A stretch of 64,000 nucleotides of DNA. Origin: Nonomuraea glycinis. Its GTDB lineage: Bacteria; Actinomycetota; Actinomycetes; Streptosporangiales; Streptosporangiaceae. The translations under genes were made by a program, and so were the position numbers. The notes beneath the pieces were generated by a model. It was given only the letters and a program-made list of their open reading frames with translations. It searched no databases and was not told the origin of the DNA. Position 1 is the first letter of the stretch. Every line of letters begins with the position of its first letter. Positions 26,424 through 34,323 of the stretch are shown here, in pieces. Where the stretch lies: assembly GCF_014646515.1 (NCBI RefSeq), contig NZ_BMNK01000012.1, positions 1 to 64,000 on the forward strand. Direction: 5' to 3'.

Positions 26424-26867
26424 ATGATTTCGCCGATCACGATCGGGACCGCGCGGGCATTCACCGCCTGGACCCACCGGCACCTCGCTCCGCCGGTGGA
26501 CGCCGAGTTCGTCATCGGCGTGCAGTCCGCGGGCGGAGCCCTCGTCGGAGTCGCGTTCGTCGACCGGCCCATCTGCCGGGCCTTCGACGACGGCCACACC
26601 GCCGAGGTCACCTGCCTGTCCACGGACGGCACGCCCAACGCCTGCTCGGCCTTGCTCGGCGCCGCCTGGCGGCTCAGCCGGGCGAAGGGGTACCGGCGGT
26701 TGATCGCCCACACGCGCACCGACGAGCCGGGCACCAGCCTGCGCGCCGCTGGGTTCCGTCGGGTCGCCCACCCCGCGGCCCGCTGGGACAAGGCCGGTCG
26801 CGCCGATCGGGGAGCCGGCCTCAGCCGCATCCTGTGGGAGATCACGGTCCTCGGAGGGCGCTCATGA
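26424..26867 (+). CDS. XF1762/Mom-like GNAT-fold protein
   Basis: A 147-residue protein of the XF1762 family, with GAGGAT ahead of ATG 26424 (a 27-codon longer start exists at 26343). Diagnostic segments are LVGVAFVDRPICRAFDDG, TAEVTCLSTDGTPNACSALLG and TDEPGTSLRAAGFRRV, a GNAT-like core. These proteins occur in phages and integrative elements; relatedness to Mu Mom, which attaches a group to adenine in DNA, is my inference. It is translationally coupled (ATGA) to a DNA methyltransferase, which fits a DNA-modification role. Confidence 0.75.
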   Translation: MISPITIGTARAFTAWTHRHLAPPVDAEFVIGVQSAGGALVGVAFVDRPICRAFDDGHTAEVTCLSTDGTPNACSALLGAAWRLSRAKGYRRLIAHTRTDEPGTSLRAAGFRRVAHPAARWDKAGRADRGAGLSRILWEITVLGGRS

Positions 26868-27958
26868 GCGCCATGCGTGAGCCGTACTGGAGCGATGAGC
26901 ACGCGGCGATCTACCAGGGAGACGCCCGCCAGGTGCTGGCCGAGATGGGCGGCGGTTCGGTGGACTGCATTGTCACCAGCCCGCCGTACTGGGGCCTGCG
27001 GCACTACTGCGAAGGCCAGTACGGCCAGGAGCCCACACCGGAGGAGTACGTCGACACCCTCCGGGCCACCTTCGCCGAGGCCCGCCGGGTGCTTGCCGAC
27101 GACGGCACGTGCTGGCTGAACCTGGGCGACTGCTACGCCGCCAACTCCGACGGCTGGGCCCGGGGCAATGCCTACAACCGTCGGCAGCCGGAGAAGCGTC
27201 CCAAGGCCCGCCTGGCCGTACCACCCAAGAACCTGCTCGGGATGCCCTGGCGGGTCGCCTTCGCCCTGCAAGAGGACGGTTGGATCCTGCGCAACGCCAT
27301 CATCTGGCACAAGCCCAACGCGATGCCGCAGTCCGTCCGCGACCGGCTGTCCAACCGCTACGAGCTGATCTTCCTGCTGGTCAAGCAGCGGACCTACTGG
27401 TTCGACCTGGACCCGATCCGCCAGACCTACACCGGAGACCGCTCACTCACCAGACGCGCCCGCGTCGGCGGCAACAAGCCGAACAGCATCAAGACACCCT
27501 GGCCGCCATCCGGCAAGTACGGCATGACCGGCGAGGACGCGGCAGGCCCGCGGCACGGGACAGCCATGCGCCCCACCGGACAGCGGCACACCACAGCTCA
27601 CCCCGACGGCAAGAACCCGGGAGATGTCTGGCAGATCTCCACCCGTCCGCTGCGGGCGGCACACTTCGCGACCTTCCCGATCGACATCCCGCTCCGGGCC
27701 ATTGCCGCCGGCTGCCGCCCCGGCGGCACCGTCCTGGACCCGTTCACCGGCAGCGGCACGACCGGTATTGCCGCCCGGCAACTCGGCAGGAAGTTCGCCG
27801 GCATCGAACTCAACCCTGACTACTGCCAACTCGCCCGAGCCCGGCTCCTCCCAGGGCCCCCTCGGGGGGCAGCAGAGCCGGTGAATTCCAGCCCGACAAG
27901 TTGTCACGTGGATGAGTGCCCGACTCTCGGCGGCGGAAGCAAGGAGGACACTCCATGA
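26864..27958 (+). CDS. Site-specific DNA methyltransferase (SPPY type)
   Basis: A 364-residue amino-methyltransferase of circularly permuted (beta) order. Motif IV, CIVTSPPYWGLR, is at about residue 38; motif I, DPFTGSGTTGIA, with GIELNPDYC lies near residue 300. SPPY is more typical of N4-cytosine than N6-adenine enzymes, but specificity cannot be read off. The target-recognition region would be residues 60-270. No restriction endonuclease is adjacent, so it may be a solitary methylase protecting or marking the element. GGAGG precedes ATG; ATGA overlaps on both sides. Confidence 0.88.
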   Translation: MSAMREPYWSDEHAAIYQGDARQVLAEMGGGSVDCIVTSPPYWGLRHYCEGQYGQEPTPEEYVDTLRATFAEARRVLADDGTCWLNLGDCYAANSDGWARGNAYNRRQPEKRPKARLAVPPKNLLGMPWRVAFALQEDGWILRNAIIWHKPNAMPQSVRDRLSNRYELIFLLVKQRTYWFDLDPIRQTYTGDRSLTRRARVGGNKPNSIKTPWPPSGKYGMTGEDAAGPRHGTAMRPTGQRHTTAHPDGKNPGDVWQISTRPLRAAHFATFPIDIPLRAIAAGCRPGGTVLDPFTGSGTTGIAARQLGRKFAGIELNPDYCQLARARLLPGPPRGAAEPVNSSPTSCHVDECPTLGGGSKEDTP

Positions 27959-28191
27959 GGCCGCTGACCCTTGCCGAGGTACAGGCCCTGCCCGCAGTGG
28001 TGCCGCTCCTCTTGGCGGCCCGCGCTCTGGGCCTGAGTAGGAACACCGCCTATCGCCTGGTCCAGCGGGACGAGTTCCCCTGCCGCGTCATCAAGGTCGG
28101 CGACACGTACCGCGTACCGACCATCGAGTTGCTCGGCCTGATCGGCGCAGACAAAGAGAACGTACGGAGTACCTTCGGCTCTGGCGTCTGA
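27955..28191 (+). CDS. Small helix-turn-helix protein (AlpA/excisionase-like)
   Basis: A 78-residue protein with the MerR/AlpA-like helix-turn-helix of excisionases: LLLAARALGLSRNTAYRLVQ followed by the wing DEFPCRVIKVGDTYRVPT. Its ATG overlaps the methyltransferase stop (ATGA), making it the third gene of the cassette. Proteins like this either help excision (Xis) or regulate transcription; no integrase is in view, so regulation is equally plausible. It is a candidate ligand for the palindrome at 26152. Confidence 0.8.
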   Translation: MRPLTLAEVQALPAVVPLLLAARALGLSRNTAYRLVQRDEFPCRVIKVGDTYRVPTIELLGLIGADKENVRSTFGSGV

Positions 28192-28207
28192 AGTCCGGAA
28201 GTGATGA

Positions 28208-28241
28208 GAGCCTCGTCGCTCAGAAGCAGACGGGGCTCTTT
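28208..28241 (+). terminator. Intrinsic terminator
   Basis: A 10-bp stem with one G-T pair (GAGCCTCGTC / GACGGGGCTC) followed by TTT closes the modification cassette. Confidence 0.75.
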
Positions 28242-28331
28242 GCCGGTTCCGAGACAGAGAGCCGATCATCCCTATTTGAGGCGATTCTCCTCTGGGCCAT
28301 ACGGGCATAGCCAGCAACTTCTTGAAGGGGT

Positions 28332-28469
28332 TCATCCGATGTGCTGTTGAGTCCATGCCAGCCAACGCTCGGCGTAGGAGACGCTACCGCCGTTCGACTT
28401 CACCTGGTCTATGCGCAATACCAGCGCCTCGCAGTACTCCTTGGACTCTCGAACCCCGTTGGTGGGGTG
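28332..28469 (-). pseudogene. C-terminal gene remnant after the NTPase stop
   Basis: In the same frame as the NTPase gene and directly after its TGA, 45 sense codons continue to a TGA at 28332. The product (VRESKEYCEALVLRIDQVK, then a segment with AERWLAWTQQHIG) looks like a real helical C-terminal tail with good codon use. It is either a relic of a gene the NTPase gene replaced or a tail lost to a stop mutation. Confidence 0.35.
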
Positions 28470-31400
28470 TCAACGACGCATGATGACCCGGATGCCATGG
28501 ATCTTCCCGGGGCGGAACGAACTGACCCGGCCGTGACGCTTGAGCTCGTTGAGCAGTTCTTTCGTCCCGTCCAGTTCCTTCAGCTTGGGACGGTGGCCAC
28601 CGGTCCTGGTGAGCGGTTCGTACTCGTCGCCCAGCGCCAAAAGAATCTGGTCCAACACCGGTAGCTCAATGCCAGAAAGGTGGGGTTCCAGCAGACTCAG
28701 GATGTGCTCGGCGGGCGCTCCGGCTTTGCTGAGTTTGACCAGCAGATCCACCGAGACCGTGTTGCCCATGGCCGCCCACTCGCAGATCGCGATGGCACCC
28801 TGCTGGGACAACCGGCTGTGTACGTACTCCGCGTCATCGGCGATTGCCCGCTTGACGGCCGGTACCACACGCGGGCTCCGCATGAGCTTGGGCAGGTCGT
28901 CGCTCGATAGCGGTAGTTCACATACGTAGGACGCCAGGTTCTTGGACGCCGCGAAGTACTCCTCGCGGACCGCGAACGGGCTACCGCCCACACACGCATA
29001 TGTCTCGGCGGCATCGGGCACCAGTTCGGCACCCAGCAGCGCCGGGAGCAGCTCAAGCCCGGCGCCCGTCAGGCGCTCGGGATCCAACTTGCCGGAGAGC
29101 TCGAGCTGCTTCACCAACCGGACCCTCGCTGCCGAGTCCAGGTTCTCGGCATGTGTCAGCGCATACCCGAGGTCGTACCTGGACTCCTCCTTCACCCCCT
29201 CGACCTCGGTGAGGTCGATGCTGTTCAGGTTCTTCACCAGTTCCTCGCGGACGCCGAACTTAGCTACGAACTGGCTCACGTTCCAGGCGGTCGGCGCGAA
29301 CCGGCTCGCTGACACCACTGCAGTCCATGCCGTTTCGTCGAGTTCATCCAGGTTGGCTACCTCGCACGTCTGCGACGCGCCCTTCGCAACCGGAAGCACC
29401 GCCGATTCGGCGGCACCGGCGACGTCATTCAGCACCGCGACGAACTCCTCCGAGGCATCGACGGTCACTTCGCCCTCCTGGCAGGCATGGAGGTAGCTGT
29501 CCAGGTTGTTGAGGATGTGCTCGTAGACGGTCGCGTTGGTAGCCTTCACCACGTCGAGGGCCAGCGGGGTACCTTCACTGAGTGCCGCGGACAGGTTCGC
29601 CCTCGTGACCGGGTACAGGCTAGCCGTGACGACCGCCTCACGCTGTGCGTCCCCCAGCACCGTTAGGTCGCTGACCTGGGCGCCGAGACGACGAACCAGG
29701 ACCGCCAGGTCAGCCGCCTGTGATGTCTCCACGGTGCCGACAAATGCCTGCATCTGGGCGTAATGCTCCGAGAGAAACTTTTCCACCCGGTCTGAGGAGT
29801 CGTAGTCGACGTTTCGATCAGCGCTGAGGACAGCGGCATCGACGAGCTCAATGGCCGCCGGGAGGTCGAACGGGGCCTTCTCGACCAGATGGACGAACAA
29901 GCCCTTCCAGAGAGGAGCCAGTTGGCTTACGAAGAGCGCCCTGGAATCGCCATCCATGAGGTACATATCGATGAAAGTGGAGTCGGTCCCGGAACGCATG
30001 ACGAGCTTGTCGAAAGCCTTGTCAAGTCGCTCGGGGCGTGTGGGCAGGTAGTGATCGAAGACCTCAAGGTTGAAGACGCTCTCGCCGTCGAGGAAGCGAG
30101 CGCCCATTTCCTTCTCAACGGCGTCGATGGAGGCAGCCTCGTCGAATCGGAAGCGGTGGTCTGCGCGGTCCGCCTGGACGCAATGGAGGATGAAATTCAT
30201 CCCGCTGACGCTGATAGCGATGTCGTGGTAATCCGAGCAGTACAAAGTGAAGTTCTCGTCGATATAACCTTTGGCGAGGAGGTCGTGGGCCAAGGGCGAC
30301 ACGAGGTCGGCAACGATGGTATCCAAATTGCGCTTCACGCCGTCGTCAGCGGGCATGACTAGGTCCGTCCTGGCCATGAGTTGCGCCATCGTGGCTTTCG
30401 CAACGAAGTCCTTCGTCTCCTGCGCATCCCGGGAGGCACGCTGGAGACGTGCGACATCGGCATCGACCAGCGCAGCGGCGTCATCTCCGACCAGCGCGAT
30501 CACCTCATCGAACGACAGGGTGACGCCACCCTGTCCCGGGTGAGGGTGGATAAGGTTCACCTCTTTGCGGGTCTTGTGCAGCGATCTCCAAAAGTCACCG
30601 GATGTAAGAGTCGCGAGCGGGTAGCGCTCCGACTGATACCACAGGGCCGGCTTGCCGTTGAGCCGCGACGCCTGGTGAACGATCTGCAGTATCTTCTGGA
30701 GCCGTTCACCAGCGGCCTTCGCGTGCTTGTCCCACAAGGCGTTCGCCGCAATCCGGTCAAGCACCTCCTTGCTGACCGCCGACTGGTGGTCCGCCTGATA
30801 CGTGACCATGTCGCGGAAAGCCCGGTAGGCGTCGTCGATCTTGCTCGTGCCGAGCCGGATGGCCTCGAAGTCCTCCAGATGCAGGTTCTTGTAAACCATC
30901 ATCGCGAACAACCGGTCCGCAGTGAGGTTTTTGAGGCCCTTTTCTCCCAGGACCGCGGCACGGTAGATCTCGAACTCATTGCAGATGTTGCGAATCAGGC
31001 GCATGTCAGTCAGACGCCCGCCAACCAGATTCACCAGTGCAGTCGAAGGCTTCTCATCCGATTCGGAGAACTCCGCCATCAACAGATCCCGCGCCGACCG
31101 GTGCGTGATGAACGGAACCATCGGGACAACCAGGTCGAAGAATTTTGTTCTGTTCGCTGACGGAGCGGACTCGAGAACAGATGCACGAAGTGCTACCGCA
31201 TCGGCATCGGCATCACTGTCCGGGGCAATATCGATGGTGAGTTGCTCAAAGATACTGTCGCGGACCGCATACACGAACCGAACCGGCCGTGACCTGATCT
31301 GCTCGGAGTTGTTCAAGACGGTGTTCAGTTCGCGTAGCGTCTCGAAGATGTGTGGGTCTCCGAACCGGTCCAGGTCCTCAAAGATCGCAACCTGGGTGCG

Positions 31401-32141
31401 CGTCTTCTGGAAGAAGTAGACGATCTCGTCGAGGTACTCATCAAAGTACGAGTTTTCCTTGGCTCTCAGCGTGACGGCCGCTCCGCCCGCGGAGACGCTC
31501 TCCACGCGCACTCGGCTTTGCAGAGCACGCAAGCCGAGAAAGCAGATCACAGCCAGGAACACGCCGAACCCAGCGACGATGACCCACGGAACCCAGTCAT
31601 GACTGGTGACCACGGCCTGGGGTCCCACCTGCTTCACGCGCTCCACCAACCCGAGCAGGACCGCGACCACAAAGGACCCTACAGCGGCCAGGGCGCTCCA
31701 GACCGCAGCCGGCCAGGGCCTGAATGAGTCGATACGGAAGTACCTCGACCCCGGCATGTCCGCAGGGGCCTTCCGGTAGAGCAACTGCTTGACGATCTCC
31801 TTCTGGATGAGGTTCGTCAGTGGAGCGAGGGTGCTGTCATCCTGGATGCGTGCCCGCTTCGTGTCGCCTACGCCCAGGCTCGACAGCGACAGATTGACCC
31901 AGCTGATCTTCCGCTTATCCAGCCCCGCCTGGACGCCGCGAATGACACTGCTCTTTCCGCTGCCGTAGTGCCCCGCGAGCGCGATGTTCCTCGCGGCGTT
32001 CACCGACTTGTCGGTCAGAACCTTGAGGAGGACCGCGGCGTGCCGCCCATGCAGGTTCTCTTCGTACGTGGGCCCGAGACTCCGCAGGACCGGCACATCG
32101 GGCTGTGATGCGGACTGCCGGGCCGGGCGTACTCGTAACAT
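28470..32141 (-). CDS. Large YobI/KAP-type P-loop NTPase
   Basis: A 1223-residue protein. After a short Arg-rich start it has SLGPTYEENLHGRHAAVLLK, Walker A GHYGSGKSSVIR near residue 57, two transmembrane helices near 150 and 185 (a KAP hallmark), and Walker B VAIFEDLDRFGD near 255, then FVYAVRDSIF. The remaining 900 residues are a long helical region without recognised motifs. The layout matches Bacillus YobI-type proteins; KAP NTPases include phage-exclusion proteins, so a defence role is possible but unproven. It is a single-gene unit between the modification cassette and tRNA-Pro. Confidence 0.8.
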   Translation of the reverse strand: MLRVRPARQSASQPDVPVLRSLGPTYEENLHGRHAAVLLKVLTDKSVNAARNIALAGHYGSGKSSVIRGVQAGLDKRKISWVNLSLSSLGVGDTKRARIQDDSTLAPLTNLIQKEIVKQLLYRKAPADMPGSRYFRIDSFRPWPAAVWSALAAVGSFVVAVLLGLVERVKQVGPQAVVTSHDWVPWVIVAGFGVFLAVICFLGLRALQSRVRVESVSAGGAAVTLRAKENSYFDEYLDEIVYFFQKTRTQVAIFEDLDRFGDPHIFETLRELNTVLNNSEQIRSRPVRFVYAVRDSIFEQLTIDIAPDSDADADAVALRASVLESAPSANRTKFFDLVVPMVPFITHRSARDLLMAEFSESDEKPSTALVNLVGGRLTDMRLIRNICNEFEIYRAAVLGEKGLKNLTADRLFAMMVYKNLHLEDFEAIRLGTSKIDDAYRAFRDMVTYQADHQSAVSKEVLDRIAANALWDKHAKAAGERLQKILQIVHQASRLNGKPALWYQSERYPLATLTSGDFWRSLHKTRKEVNLIHPHPGQGGVTLSFDEVIALVGDDAAALVDADVARLQRASRDAQETKDFVAKATMAQLMARTDLVMPADDGVKRNLDTIVADLVSPLAHDLLAKGYIDENFTLYCSDYHDIAISVSGMNFILHCVQADRADHRFRFDEAASIDAVEKEMGARFLDGESVFNLEVFDHYLPTRPERLDKAFDKLVMRSGTDSTFIDMYLMDGDSRALFVSQLAPLWKGLFVHLVEKAPFDLPAAIELVDAAVLSADRNVDYDSSDRVEKFLSEHYAQMQAFVGTVETSQAADLAVLVRRLGAQVSDLTVLGDAQREAVVTASLYPVTRANLSAALSEGTPLALDVVKATNATVYEHILNNLDSYLHACQEGEVTVDASEEFVAVLNDVAGAAESAVLPVAKGASQTCEVANLDELDETAWTAVVSASRFAPTAWNVSQFVAKFGVREELVKNLNSIDLTEVEGVKEESRYDLGYALTHAENLDSAARVRLVKQLELSGKLDPERLTGAGLELLPALLGAELVPDAAETYACVGGSPFAVREEYFAASKNLASYVCELPLSSDDLPKLMRSPRVVPAVKRAIADDAEYVHSRLSQQGAIAICEWAAMGNTVSVDLLVKLSKAGAPAEHILSLLEPHLSGIELPVLDQILLALGDEYEPLTRTGGHRPKLKELDGTKELLNELKRHGRVSSFRPGKIHGIRVIMRR

Positions 32142-32226
32142 GGACGGAATCCTATGCCCGGGGTCCGCAGTTGTTGGTCACGCCTGATGCTGAATCCGGG
32201 GCATGAGCTGGGCGAACGTCGGCAGA

Positions 32227-32260
32227 GTCGGGAGGGGGCGTGTGTCCACACCCTCCCGAC
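32227..32260. terminator. Hairpin upstream of the IS remnant
   Basis: A perfect 10-bp stem (GTCGGGAGGG / CCCTCCCGAC) with a partly self-complementary loop lies between the NTPase start and the transposase remnant. It has no T-run, so it may be a structural relic such as an IS end rather than a terminator. Confidence 0.4.
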
Positions 32261-32273
32261 CGGTTCCGATCCC

Positions 32274-32515
32274 ATGGGCCGGCTGGGGTGGGCCTCTCCT
32301 GCGTTGCCCGGCGCCGTTCATGACGCGACCGTCGCCTTGATCGACGTCTTAGCCGGCGCCGACGTGACGACCTTCTCGGACAAGGACTATCAGGGTGCTA
32401 CACGATCTGGACGCCGTTCAAGCGGCGGCGCCATTGTCCGCGGCTGTCGCGTGGGCAAAACCATGCTCAAGGGCAGCATCTGCGGTAGCTGCTCGTTGCT
32501 TTGAACCGTGAGAGA
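32274..32515 (+). pseudogene. Frameshifted IS5-type transposase remnant
   Basis: One frame reads SPALPGAVHDATVALIDVL then TFSDKDYQGA, the middle of an IS5-family DDE transposase (PG-VHD and DKGYQG motifs). Just after YQGA the similarity moves to another frame (WTPFKRRRHCPRLSRGQ), then stops. Both ends are missing. No intact terminal inverted repeats were found. It marks past IS insertion beside the tRNA gene. Confidence 0.75.
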
Positions 32516-32625
32516 CGGCAGACCGGCACCGATTCAGCGATCAAGGTGCCCAGAAGAACTTTTTTGAACCTGTCAGTGACCCGTAGAGGCGTTCAGAGCC
32601 GCGGTCAAATGACGGTCAAACGATC

Positions 32626-32661
32626 AAGGGCCTGATCGCTGTCTCCAGCGATCAGGCCCTT
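32626..32661. terminator. Perfect 15-bp hairpin next to tRNA-Pro
   Basis: AAGGGCCTGATCGCT pairs perfectly with its complement around a 6-base loop, 17 bases past the 3' end of the tRNA. It should terminate the tRNA transcript, though its symmetry also fits a recombination or attachment-region hairpin. Confidence 0.8.
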
Positions 32662-32678
32662 GTCCTGCTACTACACTG

Positions 32679-32752
32679 TCGGGGTGGCGGGATTTGAACC
32701 CACGACCTCTTCGTCCCGAACGAAGCGCGCTGCCAAGCTGCGCTACACCCCG
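32679..32752 (-). tRNA. tRNA-Pro (anticodon CGG)
   Basis: Reading leftwards from 32752, the sequence starts CGGGGTGTAGCG, has the anticodon loop TTCGGGA (anticodon CGG, decoding CCG), the T-arm GTGGGTTCAAATCCCGC and closes with CACCCCG plus discriminator A; CCA is not encoded. The acceptor stem pairs fully. Its 3' end faces the accessory region, the usual geometry for site-specific insertion of integrative elements. Confidence 0.95.
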
Positions 32753-32813
32753 CTGCACACCAACTTGCGCGTGCCTGGGAAAGTCTAGCCGACTTCGCGG
32801 GTGCTTGTGACCG

Positions 32814-33707
32814 TCACCGCCGAGGCACCAGCGTCAGCAGTGAAGCCTCGGGGAAGCACGCGAAGCGGGCGGGGGCGTACGGCGAGGTGCCGAGGCCGGC
32901 GGAGACGTGCAGCCAGGACGCGGCGTGGCGGCTCAGGCCCTTGACGCGGGCCCGGTCGATGCCGCAGTTGGTGACCAGGGCGCCGTAGAAGGGGATGCAG
33001 AGCTGGCCGCCGTGGGTGTGGCCGGCCAGCAGGAGCTGGTAGCCGTCGTCGGCGAAGCGGGTCATGTTGCGCGGCTCGGGGGAGTGCATGACGCCCAGGC
33101 GGAGGTCCGCGTCGGCGGGGGCGGGGCCGGCCACGAGGTCGTAGCGGTCGCGGTTGATGTGGGAGTCGTGGATGCCCGCCACCGCCACGTCGAGGTCGCC
33201 GACCTTGATGCGGGCCGTGGTGTTGTTCATGTCGAGCCAGCCCTCGGCCGCCATGCCGGTGCCGAGCTCCTCCCAGGGGAGGGAGGGGGTGTGCTGGCGG
33301 CGGTCGTTCTTGGAGGTGCGCCAGAGGTAGCGGGCGGGGTTCTTGGGCTTGGGCGCGTAGAGGTCGTTGGAGCCGTACACGAACAGGCCTGGGCGCGACA
33401 GGAGCGGCTCCAGGGCGTGCAGCAGCGACGGGACGGCCTCGGGGTGGGCGATGGAGTCGCCGGTGTTGACCACCAGGTCGGGCTCCAGGGAGCCGAGGGA
33501 GCGCACCCAGTTGATCAGCATCGTCCGGCGCGGTGTCAGGTGCAGGTCCGACAGGTGCAGGATGCGTACGGGACGCTGTCCCCGCTCCAGGACCGGTACG
33601 TCGAAGCGGCGCAACCGGAACCAGTTGCGCTCCACGACCGAGGCGTATCCGAGGCCGGCCAGGCCGAGGCCGAGCACTGACAGGGGCACCGCGACAGCTT
33701 TCCTCAC
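32814..33707 (-). CDS. Membrane-anchored metallophosphoesterase
   Basis: A 297-residue calcineurin-like phosphoesterase. After a short N-terminal hydrophobic anchor (AVPLSVLGLGLAGLGYASVV) the metal motifs appear in order: LHLSDLHL, VVNTGDSI, YGSNDLY (in place of GNHD), and AGHTHGGQ. This matches the protein beside ponA2 in the mycobacterial block (Rv3683 by memory). GTG 33707 fits homologue starts; its ribosome binding site is poor. It is the first core-genome gene after the tRNA. Confidence 0.85.
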   Translation of the reverse strand: MRKAVAVPLSVLGLGLAGLGYASVVERNWFRLRRFDVPVLERGQRPVRILHLSDLHLTPRRTMLINWVRSLGSLEPDLVVNTGDSIAHPEAVPSLLHALEPLLSRPGLFVYGSNDLYAPKPKNPARYLWRTSKNDRRQHTPSLPWEELGTGMAAEGWLDMNNTTARIKVGDLDVAVAGIHDSHINRDRYDLVAGPAPADADLRLGVMHSPEPRNMTRFADDGYQLLLAGHTHGGQLCIPFYGALVTNCGIDRARVKGLSRHAASWLHVSAGLGTSPYAPARFACFPEASLLTLVPRR

Positions 33708-33766
33708 CCCTTCATGATGCCCGACATCCGGCACGGCCCGTCCGCGCAAGCGGCAAGATGGACCGC

Positions 33767-34222
33767 ATGAGCGCATTGAAGGACAAGCTGAAGGCCGATC
33801 TGACGGTCTCGCTTAAAGCCCGGGACGAGGTTCGTCTCCGGACGATTCGGATGGCACTGGCGGCGGTGAACGTCGAGGAGGTCGCGGGCAAGCAGGCCAG
33901 GGAGCTCTCCGACGACGAGGTCGTCAAGGTGCTGACCAAGGAGGCCAAGAAGCGGCGGGAGGCGGCGGAGGCGTTCGGCAACGCCGGGCGCGCCGAGCAG
34001 GCTCAGGCGGAGCTCGACGAGCAGGCGGTGCTGGAGGAATACCTGCCGGCGCAGTTGTCGGACGAGGAGCTGGGCCGGCTCGTCGACGAGGCCATCGCCG
34101 AGACGGGGGCCTCCGGGCCGCAGGCCATGGGACAGGTCATGAAGGCCGTCAACCCCAAGGTGGCCGGGCGGGCCGAAGGAGGCAGGGTGGCCGCCGCCGT
34201 GCGGTCACGGCTGGCGTCCTGA
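33767..34222 (+). CDS. GatB/YqeY domain protein
   Basis: A 151-residue GatB/YqeY-type protein, all helical: LKADLTVSLKARDEVRLRTIR, LTKEAKKRREAAEAF and the C-terminal MGQVMKAVNPKVAGRAEGGRVAAAV, which is diagnostic. The family resembles the tRNA-binding tail of the Asp/Glu-tRNA amidotransferase B subunit, but stand-alone members have no settled function. ATG 33758 is an alternative start. Divergent from the phosphoesterase and convergent with the PBP gene. Confidence 0.9.
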   Translation: MSALKDKLKADLTVSLKARDEVRLRTIRMALAAVNVEEVAGKQARELSDDEVVKVLTKEAKKRREAAEAFGNAGRAEQAQAELDEQAVLEEYLPAQLSDEELGRLVDEAIAETGASGPQAMGQVMKAVNPKVAGRAEGGRVAAAVRSRLAS

Positions 34223-34282
34223 CGGCGGTCGGCGCGTGCGGGCTCTCAGCGGTGACCGCTGGGGGTCGGCACGGGTCGGCGT

Positions 34283-34319
34283 GTACGGGCCCTCGGCGGT
34301 GACCGCCGGGGGCCCGTAC
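34283..34319. terminator. Bidirectional terminator hairpin
   Basis: GTACGGGCCC...GGGCCCGTAC forms a long stem around an inner CGGCGG-TGA-CCGCCG. A weaker copy of the same unit (AGCGGTGACCGCT) lies just upstream at 34248-34260, suggesting duplication. It separates the convergent YqeY and PBP genes. Confidence 0.8.
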
Positions 34320-34323
34320 CGCG

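Noticed and set aside
32679..32752. Duplicate attachment site for the tRNA-Pro 3' end elsewhere in the window
   Set aside because: I scanned for the T-arm sequence GATTTGAACC and its complement by eye and found only the tRNA itself; a copy may lie outside the window.
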